From Pleodorina starrii (lineage: Eukaryota; Chlorophyta; Chlorophyceae; Chlamydomonadales; Volvocaceae), in NCBI GenBank assembly GCA_030267565.1, contig BRXU01000039.1, positions 962,915 through 1,026,914 on the forward strand: a stretch of DNA of 64,000 nt, given 5' to 3'. Made by a program: the position numbers and the translations under genes. Of the stretch, positions 11,001-22,175 are shown in pieces; the stretch's first letter is position 1, and each line of letters opens with the position of its first letter. The notes below the pieces were generated by a model. The model was not told the DNA's origin and ran no database searches. It saw only the letters and a list, made by a program, of their open reading frames with translations.

Positions 11001-14000
11001 GGCACCGCCGAGACCCCGCCCGGGCGCCTCAGCACCGGCGCTGCCGGCGCCACCAACCGCTGCAGCGCCGCTGCTGCTGCCGGCACCGCCGAGACCCCGC
11101 CCGGGCGCCTCAGCACCGGCGCTGCCGGCGCCACCAACCGCTGCAGCGCCGCTGCTGCTGCCGGCACCGCCGAGACCCCGCCCGGGCGCCTCAGCACCGG
11201 CGCTGCCGGCGCCGCCAACCGCTGCAGCGCCGCTGCTGCTGCCGGCACCGCCGAGACCCCGCCCGGGCGCCTCAGCACCGGCGCTGCCGGCACCACCAAC
11301 CGCTGCAGCGCCGCTGCTGCTGCCGGCACCGCCGAGACCCCGCCCGGGCGCCTCAGCACCGGCGCTGCCGGCGCCGCCAACCGCTGCAGCGCCGCTGCTG
11401 CTGCCGGCACCGAGGACAGCCACACCAAGAAGCGGTCCGATCACACGGGCGTGTCGCTGGCTGCGGGGACTGAAGTTACCCATGCCGACGGGGGCAATGT
11501 TCCATGTTGCAGGGGCCCGACCGACATCGGCTGTGCTGGCCTTCAAGGCCATCAGTCGTGCAAGGGGATCCAGAACCCCACGCTTGGCCGTGCCCACACC
11601 AGCACCGAGCTCCGCCGCCAGCTCAGCGTCACTGAACCTGTAAGGGACATTACATGGAAAGTACCAGCATTAGCTCACATGCTGACTCTGCCCACCGTCT
11701 TGCGACACAATACGTTGCCATCACGCCGGCGGACAGAACCCACCCGTGAATCTTCTTGAGGGCCTTCAGCTGGTGCTTGCAGGTCATATCTTGCCGGCCC
11801 ATGGGGCAGTTGCAGCACGCCCATTGCGTTGAGACGTTCCGCACCTCCCACTCCACCTCCGGGTTGGACTGGCTGCGAACACGGGCCGTGTCTGACGCGC
11901 TGTCGATATGCACATCGGTGTCGGAGATCTTGGCAGCTTGCTGCAGCGCGGCGGTTGTAATGGCCTCCTGTCGGTCGTTGCGCCGGTAACCTGATGGGAC
12001 AACGAAGAGCATAGCACATCCTCCGTTATACGCTATGTCTTCCCATGAGGATGTGAGGTTTCCCTTTTCTACGAGAGCCCAGTGACAGCATTACAGCATG
12101 ATTCTCCATCACACCGGGAGGTATACCATCAACATAACATCCACACACGCTTACCGTGCAGGTGCTCCAGCGAGGTAATGAAGACGTCCGGCGCCATCTC
12201 GTCCAGCAGCGTGTGGAGGAGCCAGTCGACACGCCTGCCACCGAGCTGCTTCTCCCGGTACACGTACTTGGCATTCGTCCCGAAGTGGTAGCCCTCGAGC
12301 GCCTGGGTCCCGGACTGCATGGCGTGGTCAAAACGCCAGAAGCCGTGGACCCACATGTCTGCGGGAGTAGCGAGCAGTAGGCATAGAAGAGGGAAGGGAC
12401 ATCATTTCCGTGACCTGGAACCCCCAACACCGTTTTACCAATGCCTGTTATCCCCAAACGTCAACCTAGTTGTCCATACACGCTAACGTATATACCTTAC
12501 CGATGCAGTTGATCTTGTTCTCCACCCACGTCTTCCGGAAATAGTCGACGAATGAGGGGTGCGCGTCCTGGTACTCCCTGTAGAAGTCATCGAGCATCGC
12601 CTCCACGTCACGCCGTACGTCCTCCAAGCTGCCGGTGGGTGGGTCGTGGCGCATGACGGCAGAGAGCTTTTTGAACATCTCCAGGCGGGCGGCAGAGTCC
12701 TTCACCTTCTCGTTCAGCGCCTTCACCCAGGCGCGCTGTACGTGCCACGAGCACAGGATCACGGGCACACCAACGAAGACCTCCCTGTGCGTAGAAAGGG
12801 ACGCGAAGGGCGTAACCGGAGAACTGTCGTGTTCGTCGTTGCGTGAAACACGCGTATCGCATGGCACTGAAGGTGGTGGCCCAGCAGATATTGCGCATTC
12901 TAGCAGCGAAGGGTCGACTGGCTTACCGGAGCGCCGAGATCAACGCCGCGCAGTCGTCGACGATGAAACACGACCATAGCCGTTAACAAACCGAACTGCA
13001 TTGGAACGAGATAACGAGTTAACGACCATGCAGAGAGAGGCTTAGAGCAAGGGAGAGGCAAGCGCCCGTCATGCAATGCAGTGTAGAGTGTTGTAGCAGT
13101 TCCAAGTTAGGAAGCCCGTCGTTGCGGACGGGTTAGGGCGGGTCAGCACCAGCTGAATCGCTCACCATATGCTTGTTGGTGGAGAACGTGCTGTCGAGGA
13201 GCACAGGCCGCTTGTGGCCCCACGCAGCCGCCAGATGAGTCAGGCTAGGCGTTGTGACACCAGCAAGGAAAGGCTGGCTTTGCGCCACGTCTCCTTCCAC
13301 CCCGCCTGGGCCACCGGTCGCATCCAGCACCTGCTCCTGGTACACGATGAAATCTTCTCGCCGCTCCTCGTACATCATCCGCACAGATTGGGCCTCCTCC
13401 GGATGCCGCCGCCAGGACATCTTCTCCAGCTCCACTTTGACGTTCTCCACATCAGTCGGGTGAACGGATGAGGTGGGGTCCTAGTTGGCAGGACCAACCG
13501 CCTTGGACTCACAGTTCGTATGGCGTTGGACAGAGTGATGGTGGTGGATGGTGCTCTAAGCGAACAAACTCGTGGCTGTTAAAAACAATAGGAGGGCGGT
13601 GCCCTCACCCTAGAATGGGCCCAGAAAGCCCCACACACTGTAACATGTAACATCAGCCGTACTGAGGAACAGGTCCCGCGGCGGCCTGAACGCAAGCACT
13701 GCTTGCACCTCCACCTCTGAGCAACCGTGCTCGACCTGGATTCGTCGGATATGTTGTGCACGGTTTTCTGTCAGGACGGGAGGGAGGCAGAGAGGGACAG
13801 AGGGAGGGAGGGAGGGCAAGGGACAGAATCGGTTGGGGCAGCATATCGGACGCGCTCGTCCAGACAGCGGGTGAGAAGAATGCAACATAAGATGGTGGGG
13901 TTAGAGGCAACAGGCGGTATCTAGAGCACCCACAACCCTCATGCACGATATCGGCCCACCCTGCAATCGAACACGACCCTTCCCCACCTTGCACGATACG

Positions 14001-14840
14001 CCCCACGGGTACGCCTGACAGTAGCTGGTCCCGGACCCAGTCCCGCGTGGTTGGAGAAAGGTGTGCAGCACGGGCCAGGCGGGTACCAGCCACCTCCGGG
14101 CAGCACGCTCCATGGCATGGCTTGCCGGCCTTGTCCACGTGCTCTTGCTGTTTGACCCGTACACAAGCCCAATCTGGGCAAGCACGGTAGAAGTGGACCC
14201 GCATACTGAACTGACAGCCGACCTTGATGGACTCCCCGGCCTTCAACTTGCTGCGCCGCTGATCGCCGAGCTCTGCGGACAGCACGGACTGCGCGTCCTG
14301 GTCCGCAAGGGGCTCGGGGCCACCGCACTTGCACCCCATGCCAGGGATGTACATATCATCGCACACTGTGCAGTGGCATGCCTCCGCCACCACGTTGATG
14401 CGCTGCTGGCGTTCCTCCGGCTTGCCGCGTGCCAGGACGACCGGTTGCAGTTCAGCCTTGTCGCGGTTGTCGGCTGGGCCAAAACAGCACTGGAGGTCAA
14501 AGAACTCCTCCACGCTGTTGTGCTGTACACGTTTGGGCATTGGGGGTTTTTCGTGATGGCACACAACGAAGCTGCAGTCTCCGCGGTCCCCCTCGCCGGC
14601 CTTGAGGTCATCGAGGCGGTCGCGCGGCAGCCAGTAAGTGTCGCGGCCATTTAAAGCATATGGCGGCGATAGATCGGAGAGCGTCAGTTTGCCCGTCGGT
14701 AGGATGCGCTGGCGACAGACCTCCGGCACAAGAACTCGGAAGGCCTGCGAACGTGCGAAGGGCAATGGTCGTCGGGACATTGGAGCTTGAGTTCGCCTTG
14801 CAGGAATGGCACAAGGGGTTGCATAGCGGAAACTTACCAT
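8037..14840 (-). CDS. MULE transposase with SWIM zinc finger and giant repeat-rich C-terminus (exon 3 damaged)
   Basis: Multi-exon DDE transposase of the Mutator superfamily. Read 3' to 5' on the plus coordinates, exon 1 is about 14840-13990. It includes a canonical GTAAGT donor directly after ATG 14840 and a Cys/His-rich DNA-binding-like region (KVGCQFSMRVHFYRACPD). Exon 2 is 13480-13166 (VLLDSTFSTNKHM, first catalytic Asp). Exon 3 is 12995-12927 (DDCAALISAL, second Asp region). Exon 4 is 12784-12501 (VPVILCSWHVQRAW). Exon 5 is 12358-12155 (QALEGYHFG, Glu region). Exon 6 is 11990-11744 (SWIM finger, CNC ... CKH). Exon 7 is 11637-8037. Phases agree for exons 4 to 7. The exon 1/2 junction is not resolved. 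Exon 3 has an in-frame stop before DDC and no usable acceptor, so the gene is probably broken there. Exon 7 adds about 1200 residues: eight 27-residue Gly/Ala/Ser repeats, a basic middle region (QHGRKRRRPQAPKARRAPA), then fourteen 49-residue Gln/Leu/Gly repeats. Confidence 0.75.
8045..10137. repeat. 147-bp exonic minisatellite, 14 copies plus a partial
   Basis: Units recur at exactly 147 bp (8045 to 10103 is 14 periods), followed by a 35-bp partial copy. Copies differ by single substitutions only. In the transposase frame each unit codes 49 residues starting QWAGAGGGVGQQRGLVGMPS. Five of the six frames stay open across the whole array, which explains the long overlapping ORFs on both strands. 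Confidence 0.95.
10810..11410. repeat. 81-bp exonic minisatellite, 8 copies
   Basis: Eight starts of an 81-bp unit (10810 to 11377 is seven exact periods), the last one truncated. In the transposase frame each unit is 27 residues (GAGSSSGAAAVGGAGSAGAE and on). Variation is a few synonymous-looking C/G to A changes. Confidence 0.95.
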
Positions 14841-14908
14841 TGAATTAATCAAAGGGACGCATTCTCACGCGCATAGCGCTGCTGCACCAGCGCGATGCCT
14901 ACGTTGCC

Positions 14909-15197
14909 GACTCGCGAGCTGACCGGAGGATGCGGTTCCAGTTTCTAGATACTACATTACCAACATATGGTAAAAGATTGGTTTTCCGCAAAGCAGTATA
15001 AGCTCAGCAGCAGGAAGGAAGGACCAGGTCTAGATGCCACGCTCCTATGTTTAAATTTGTATTTATGCGTTTCCTGCCTCAGCACCTGTTTAGAACTATA
15101 AAGAAAGTTGTAAGCAAGAGTGTTTGGGCAAAGATTGCGTGCGAGGTGGTTGGTGCTGGCGGGGCCCTATGCCGAGTTCCTGCGCGATTTAGGCGAG
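14909..15197 (-). repeat. Right terminal inverted repeat of the MULE
   Basis: Reverse complement of 4759-5051. The first transposase ATG (14840) lies about 70 bp inside it, so the repeat is the probable promoter region of the transposase. Confidence 0.85.
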
Positions 15198-15680
15198 GCC
15201 AAACACGGAATGTGACCGCCCACGATAAAACGCGTTCGTCAACCTCGCAGCGCGATATTACGTATTATTAAACCTTGCTATATTTAAGCACGAGTCATAT
15301 CAAAAATGACGCAGGATCCCCAGGCGCCCATGCTACAGGTATTACACGTTCATATTGGCAGCGACGCAATTACATGTTAGTTTCATGAATGCCCTACAGT
15401 AGCGTGAACCGACTTCTAAGGGCGCGGTAGGCTGTCGAGGCGAGATAGACTCACAGTTTTGAGCAGAAGAAGACCTTCCTTCGCTATGGCCAGCAATATT
15501 CTGGTGTTGATGCCTAGACACGCGGCGCTGACACCATACTCTCGAGCGGTCACAAGGGCAGGCGAAGACGCACCAGCCTTTATCGCACCTGCGCTAGCGT
15601 TCCATTCATCAGCGGCCCGCTAACCAACGGACGGCGCGCGCACTTGCGTAAAACTTGCACCGTGCACCTCTGCACAGGTC
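15198..15680. other. Spacer between MULE and scramblase gene
   Basis: No gene seen. It is more AT-rich than its surroundings near 15230-15370 and probably contains the promoter and 5' UTR of the scramblase gene. No clear TATA box was identified. Confidence 0.4.
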
Positions 15681-18195
15681 ATGGAGGACCTGGACCGGCT
15701 GCCGGGCGTGGTCATCAAAGAAACAACGCAAGTTATCGACGCGGTCATGGCTTTCGTTGGCGGCGCCTACGAGGCCGCGAACAAGTACACCGTGCGCGCC
15801 ATGCCCGCGGGTAGGTCGGTTGCTGGGCCCAGTCTTAGTCCGGCACGCCACGGACGTGGCCGCGGGCAGGCGCAAACCCCTGGGCCAGGCGGGAAGGGGG
15901 TGAGGTTGCTGTCGGTACCGAGTCAGGGGCCACTTCCTTTGCGCCCATGGACTATGGGTATGCCTGATGCATTACGTGGATATCTCTGGCCGTCAATCCC
16001 CGTCAAGCTCCTTGCTGATCTCTACCGCTACGCTGTGCTATGCTATGCTGTGTTGTGCTGTGCTGTGCAGACAAGCGCCCCGCGACGGTCCACAACGAGC
16101 CGGGCGCCTGGCAGCCCTCCACCAAGGAGCTGGACTCCTTGCCACAGGTCTTCTTCGTGGGTAAGAGCCATACCGAGTCGCTTGTTGGTGCTTGATGTCC
16201 GTTATCTGTTAATGAAAGGGGTAAGAACAAGGCGCAACGAACCCAGAACGCAATCAACATCCGTCACCTTCCCGCTGCAGGCTTTCCACCGTGGGCCCTT
16301 CGGTCCTCCGCAACATTCCTACTCCCACCTTGACACCGCCTTTTTTCCGCGCGCAGAGGAGGATTCGTCCTGCCTCCTGCGCGCCATCCTGGCCTACTGC
16401 GGCGGCCTCAACCTGCGTGCGCTGCAGCTGCACGTCTACCAGGGCAACGAGGAGAAGTACACCGTAAAGCGGCCCTGCAAGCTGGGCGGCTGCTGCTGCT
16501 GCCCCCTGGAGATGAGCCTCTACGCAAAGGACGGCACGATGCAGGGCATGGTGAGTAACGGGTAGATAGAAGAGGATAGATTGCGGGCGGGCCGGGAACC
16601 CTGCAAGGGGGGGGGGGACATCGCTGGGTTGAGGCGCTGGAAGTGCGCTGCCCCAGGCAACGCTGCGCCCCTGCCGGATTACTTCGTGTGCCCTTCTAGG
16701 CCACCCGGCGTCTGACCATTCCATGGACGGTGTTACCGAGCTGGCCCAGCAGCTCGCCCGTGGAGTTGCTGCCGCTGCCTCACGCCTTGTCTGTGGCGGC
16801 CCGGCCTTTCTGCTTCTCTCCGCCCCGCCCCGCCCTCCCCGGCGCGACCCGGCGCCGCTCTGCCCCGCCCATCTCCTGTGCGTCTTGTTTGCGCCCACCA
16901 TCATGCCCACTCATCACCACGCATCACCACGCATCCCGCCATCCCTTGAATGTCTCCCTCCAGGTGGTGGAGGACTATGACGGCTACTGCGGCCCCTGCC
17001 TGGAGCAGTGCTGCATGTGCGTGTATCGCCAGAAGGTGCTGGTGGGCAGCTCCCGGAGCAGCCTGGTGCACAAGTACTCGCTGGTCAACCCCATGTGCTG
17101 CTGCGGCCGCGTCAACAACTGCTGCGGCGCCACGTGAGTACGGTGGTATGGTGTTCCGTTGGTGGATTGGTGGTTGGGATGTAGGAATGCACGATGGTGT
17201 GGCAGTAACTGGGCAGGCCGCGTGCGTGCGTGGCGTGATGTGTGTTTGAGGGAACGAAGAGCGATGTGTGCCTGTGTGTGTGCCTGAGAGTGTGCCTGTG
17301 AGTGTGAGCGGGCGAAACGCCGGGGAGGGAGGAGACGCGGCATGACTTTGCACGGGGGGCCCTGGCTGGGAGCGGGAGCCGTACGATGGTGTGTTTGGGG
17401 CGGGGTTGTGAGTTGGAAGCGCTGTTGGCCGCGAGGCGATGCGCTCCTTTCGGTGGGAGCTGCCTTAGGAGGTGCCTTGCGACCTCCCATGTGACGAGAC
17501 GAGGCGCGGCCTGAACGCCCTTCGATCAATCGGGTCGCTTCGGTCAGGCTGCTTATCGCTTATCTGCTATCGCTCGCTTACCCGGCGTTTGTTGTGCACA
17601 TCGTGTCATTAGGCAGCTGCGTGGCTGCACTAAATCCCCAAGCCGGCCGCGGGGGTGTTTCACCTGCTGTGACGGCTGGCCCCTGCCCGCTCCGGCCCGG
17701 CCCTTACGGTTCTCTGCCTATCTGGCCTATGCGCGCCCCGTGACCAACGGCCCTTGCTGCTTGTTCGTCTACTTCAGCAGCCAATTCCGCATCTGCAAGC
17801 TGCCAACCGGAAGTTCTCTCTCGCTCCATGGCCCGCCCCTCCTCCAGCCCGCCTTGCCGCTCGATCACCATCCGCTTCGCTGTGGTTATATCCTTATTTA
17901 GCCCTCCCGTACCATCGATCTATCCATGGTCGCTCACTCGCGTGCATGCAGGTGCTGCAAGCCCAGCCTGTTTATCGACATTGTGGATACCGGCAGCAAC
18001 TTGGCGGCGGTGGCGCAGAAGACCTACGGCGGCGGGAAGGGCAGCGACTGCTGCCGCTGCGTTTTTGATTTCTCCAATTACGTACTGCCATTTCCTCCCA
18101 ACGCCACGCACGCGGAGCGGATGCTGCTGCTGACGGGCATTCTCAGTCTTGAGTACGCGTACTACAGCCGCAAGGGCGGTGAGCAAAACAACTGA
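15681..18195 (+). CDS. Phospholipid scramblase family protein (five exons)
   Basis: Predicted Ca-dependent bilayer lipid scramblase of the PLSCR family. Exons are 15681-15810, 16071-16160, 16357-16550, 16964-17133 and 17952-18195. All junctions are GT..AG with agreeing phases (1, 1, 0, 2), giving 275 residues. Family features are the opening of the core domain with EEDSSCLLRAI, a Cys cluster (KLGGCCCCPLEM), a second cluster (GPCLEQCCMCVYRQKVLVG), the block YSLVNPMCCCGRVNNCCGAT and a C-terminal segment FSNYVLPFPP ... ERMLLLTGILSLEYAYYS. In animal scramblases the C-terminal end of the family carries a hydrophobic helix; here that segment is only moderately hydrophobic. The N-terminus (MEDLDRLPGVVIKETTQVID) is short and has no Pro-rich region. 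ATG 15681 is chosen because it opens the only frame that fits the next exon. The gene lies just outside the MULE and is probably a host gene. Confidence 0.8.
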
Positions 18196-20117
18196 GCGAT
18201 GAGCATGAACGATGCGTGCGTGCAGGAGAGGAGACGAGCGAGCAGTGGCGCATGTGCTGCACGTGGCCTCGCAGGTCGTATCGCGGTACTGTGCAGGGCC
18301 AGCGCAGCAGCGGTGTGATGACAGGAAGCGTGCGCGATTGTATGAGTGTGTGCGTGCTTGACTGCGCCCGTGCACACGTGCCGATGGCGTCTGTGCGAGT
18401 GGGCTTCAAGGTAGCATGGGTAGTATGGAGGACAGATTGCGGCGGCGAGTTGGCGGCCGCTTGGCGGGGTGGGCGTGTGTAGGCGCGTGATCGAGCCTCG
18501 CACGCTAGGGCGTGTTTTTGTTGCCGGCGGGCACCCTATGCGCCGCGAGGGAAACGTCAGCGGCGATAGCGGCGAGGGTCAGGGCCTGAGGCGGCGAGGG
18601 TCAGGGAAACGGTGACTGGCGTGTGGCGTGCGTGCTGGTGAAGGACGGGAGAGGGAGGTGTCTTATAGCGCCACAGCTGCACAATCTGGCGTGCGGCTGC
18701 CGGGTTTCGTTGTCCAAGTTGTGATGCCGTCTTGTTACCAGAGTATCCAGAGTGTTTCCACAATCTCGAAAAGCAAGTACTGAATATGAAGTCGAACGGT
18801 CTGAGCGTTCAGGGTTGCACCTATGGCTTGGTGGGGTATGAGCGAGGTGACCTTCCATGGTCCCGTGACCTTTTCTTACAGTCCTAGTGGAGCCTAGGGC
18901 AAAGCAGCCCGGCGGCCGGGTCCGTGCGTTGGGCAAGCATGGGTTTGCCGTCTGCTTTCCTGGCACGTTCGTCGTTACAATTACCGGTATATGTCTCGGA
19001 ATTCGGGGTTTGTGTTGTTGCTTTGCGCAACCTTTCTCATCACACCATCGATGTCCTAACAAAAACGCGTACGCTTCTGCCTTTCACGTGCCAGAGTTCC
19101 GGAGTAATAGCATTAGAAGTTGCTTTGGATGCAACGAATTTTATCCACGGAACGGAGGCCACGTATCGCAATCCTTTGGGCAAGCCAGACCCAAGCCATA
19201 AGAGTTGCGCTCAAGCGCCGTTGTGAGGGCGTGGGTACGGCTTGTACAGCTTAGGTGCAGCGTGCGTGTAGGCCTAAACCAATGTCGAGTTCACGGTTGG
19301 TGTTAGTCGACAGACCGTGCGGATGTGCTGATTGGTGATTTTTGGTTGGGACGAACAGGCTCACTTGTGACGGGGTTGACAGCTGTTCACATCGCTTGTT
19401 GGAGGGCTCATACACAGCTGCCTGTTCCGGGGAACACTTCTGTCTTAAGCCCGTACTGTAGGATAACATTGTTGTCACTTGTCGCATACGTGATGATGGT
19501 ACACTACCAGAGTGTGTTTTGACGTGCGTGCCCTTGACGTAATGTTGTCCAACAAGAATGCCCGTACTACATCTCCCTCCGTTGCTTGCTAATGGCGTGA
19601 GCTCCACGTACTGTCCATCTTTTGCGTCCTTTGATAAGGCTCATTTGTTGGGTCATAAAATGGCACAAGCGTTTTTGTCGGTAGCCCTGTGTTAGTTGGG
19701 ACCTGCTGTGGCACAACGTCCTGGTGTCGCTTCTGGGGCTGACGCCCCTTTTTGGGCGGGGCCCCAGCGCGAAGCGCCCAGGGGGGCCCCGCCCTGTAGG
19801 ATTGCCCCAGCTAGGTCACCCGGTAAGCAATGCCGATATAAACGGTATGATGATTTTAGCAGAGTACCCATTCCAAAGGCATACGACCACACTTTGACCA
19901 GAATTACGGCGAACACGGAAGCACATTTTCAGTCAGTTTATACAACAGTATTCGGTATAGCATTTATTTGGAATACAAGCATTTGCAATTGCCAGATAGT
20001 GCATGTAACCAAAGGGTTCCCCGGCCGCATTGACCTGACTTTTTGACAGCGCTTTCGTCTAATGCCAACACTGGCATGCGTTGACCGCCTCGTAGGCCTG
20101 ACTATGGTTGACCGGTG
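18196..20117. other. Intergenic, no gene recognised
   Basis: About 1.9 kb without a supported gene. It contains a tandem-like duplication of GGCGAGGGTCAGGG near 18570-18605. A strong GC-rich inverted repeat lies at about 19756-19797. From about 19800 the sequence is clearly more AT-rich than average. Confidence 0.45.
19756..19797. repeat. GC-rich hairpin / cruciform
   Basis: Arms GGGCGGGGCCCC and GGGGCCCCGCCC with an inner AGCGC-GAA-GCGCC stem make a near-perfect hairpin. A smaller stem followed by T5 (GGGGC-TGAC-GCCCC-TTTTT) lies just upstream. Palindromes of this style are common in volvocine organelle DNA, so this could be an organelle-derived or mobile palindrome; that is only inference. 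Confidence 0.6.
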
Positions 20118-21639
20118 ATGGTGCACGAAGTCGAGAACGTAGAAGAAAGCATGACGATGGCTTCAGAACAACTTTCCAACGCAGTCATTAGAAGCTTTCG
20201 AAGCAAGGCCTCTTGCTCTACATACTATGGAACGCATAATAGGTCTGTGAATTTCCAGCGGAACAAGGAGAACTTCGTGTACTCCGTGGTCGACGTCGCA
20301 CACCGGGGCGTCGCGTTCCTGCGGGGGCAGGTGCGTGCGCGCGCGTGCCAGTGATGCACAAGTACTGGTCAGGGGTTATAATTTGAGAAGTGGGCCTGGA
20401 TATGCCCCATACACATAATTGGCCCAAGTACCCAGCAGCAACCCTAATGCCTCAACCCCCACGCCAACCCCAACCCTCATCCAACCCTATCCCCACCCCG
20501 ATTCCCCGCGAACCCTAAGCCCACCCCCCGATGCCCCATTCCTTTTGACTTGGTCCAGGGGGAGCGCGCTGGCCAGAGCCCCCAAGCTTTCCAGGAAGCC
20601 CTCGACACGGCATTTGAGGAGGTCCTGGCAGCAGGCAACTTGCCAAATGAGCGTGCTAGGGAAGCTTGCAGGGCAGACTTCCAACAAGTCGCAAAGTGGG
20701 TTGGCCTGGCAGATGTCATCCAGGACCACGTACTGGCCACCAGCAGGTGGGTTCTACTGGGCAGGGTGAACAAGACACCCAACCTCGTGTACATGTGTGC
20801 CCTGTCCCGACCGAAACACGGTTCTTTGTGCAGAGATCTCGAGGTTCCGGCGCAGTGCGTTGCAGTGGAGTCCGAAGAAGGCCCTCGCTTGCGCACCGGC
20901 CAAGAGATTTGGGACCTGCACATACAGCTGGGCCGGACGGCTGAGGCGATTGCGGACCCACTGTCTTCACGGAAACGGCGGGCTCCCACCCCCTTAGTCA
21001 TGCGACTGAGGAGGGATCGGTGGAACGGCATGGTAAGCGTCTGGCAGCTTTGCAAGTGCCCCTCTTGTCGTTATGGTGGCGGTTTGACACTCAGTATTGG
21101 CATTATGGTACTGCAGAGCCTTGTGGAGTACATGACGGAGGAACTGCGCCAGGAGAACGACAGCACACGGCAGGCCCCTTTGCGACGTGGCGAGGATATG
21201 TGGTTCAATCCAGGTGCGATAAGCTGGGTCGTTGGGCGCGCTGGTACCCCTCGCTATGCATGGATCGTGCCATCGAAGGATGCATGTCCTGTGTTGTGTA
21301 GGGTCCCCGACCACGACTGATGCGGCGCCGCCCTCCATCGGCGACACTGGCGCCTTTTCGGCCCTTCCAGCGGCGACGCAGCCACAGGACCCGCAGTCGC
21401 GCCTGAGGCAGCAACAGTCCATTCCAGAGGAGGCCCGTCCGCCCGCTGTCGTAGCGGCGGCGGCCCCGCCCATTAGAAAAGTTAAGCTGGGATTTCGCTG
21501 CGGTATGCGGCCAATGCAGCTACAGCAGCTATCTCAGCTGCCGACACAGCAGCCTCCGCAGCCGGGGCTGCTGCCGCCGTGCACCGACGGCGCTGGCCCA
21601 CCCGCCGTCCTGGCCACCTGGCCGCCCGGCCGTCAGCCG

Positions 21640-22175
21640 CAGCCGCGGCCGCTGGAGGAGCTAGTGGCTCGCCACAGCCCCTCGGATCCACCCGCCGGGC
21701 TCGCTGCGCCGTCGTCGGCGACACTGTCACTGCAGCAACAGCCTCCCCTGCAGCCACCACCGCAGCCGCAGCCGCGGCCGCTGGAGGAGCTAGTGGCTCG
21801 CCACAGCCCCTCGGATTCATCCGCCGGGCTCGCCGCGCCGTCCTCGGCGACGCTGTCACTGCAGCAACAGCCTCCCCTGCAGCCACCACCGCAGCCGCAG
21901 CCGCTGGAGGAGCTAGCGGCGCGCCACAGCCCCTCGGATCCACCTGCCGGGCTCGCCGCGCCGTCGTCGGCGACACTGTCACTGCAGCAACAGCCTCCCC
22001 TGCAGCCACCACCGCAACCGCAGCCGCAGCCGCTGGAGGAGCTAGTGGCTCGCCACAGCCCCTCGGATTCATCCGCCGGGCTCACCGCGCCGTCGTCGGC
22101 GACGCTGTCACTGCAGCAACAGCCTCCCCTGCAGCCACCACCGCAGCCACAGCCGCTGGAGGAGCTAGCAGCCGC
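21640..22175. repeat. About 120-bp exonic minisatellite, four imperfect copies
   Basis: Repeats of CCGCTGGAGGAGCTAGTGGC ... CTGCAGCAACAGCCTCCCCT inside exon 4 of the interrupted gene. They code LEELVARHSPSD..AGL.APSSATLSL followed by a Gln/Pro run. Copies differ by small in-frame indels and substitutions, so the reading frame is kept. Confidence 0.85.

Larger units (their letters stand above)
4759..15197 (-). mobile_element. Mutator-like (MULE) DNA transposon with two convergent genes
   Basis: Long inverted repeats of 293 bp (4759-5051) and 289 bp (14909-15197) enclose about 9.9 kb. Inside is a minus-strand transposase with the MULE signature: DST near the first catalytic Asp, a DDC motif, CSWHVQRAW, an LEGYH motif, and a SWIM zinc finger. 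A plus-strand gene starts just inside the left repeat. Both genes are read inward from the repeats and converge near 6.6-8.0 kb, as mudrA and mudrB do in maize MuDR (known family architecture). I could not find the 9-bp target duplication typical of MULEs next to the visible repeat edges. The true termini may therefore lie slightly outside, or the flanks have diverged. Strand is given as that of the transposase. Confidence 0.8.

Noticed and set aside
19737..19761. Stem followed by T5 that looks like an intrinsic bacterial terminator
   Set aside because: The window is eukaryotic nuclear DNA and no gene ends here; noted only as part of a hairpin pair.
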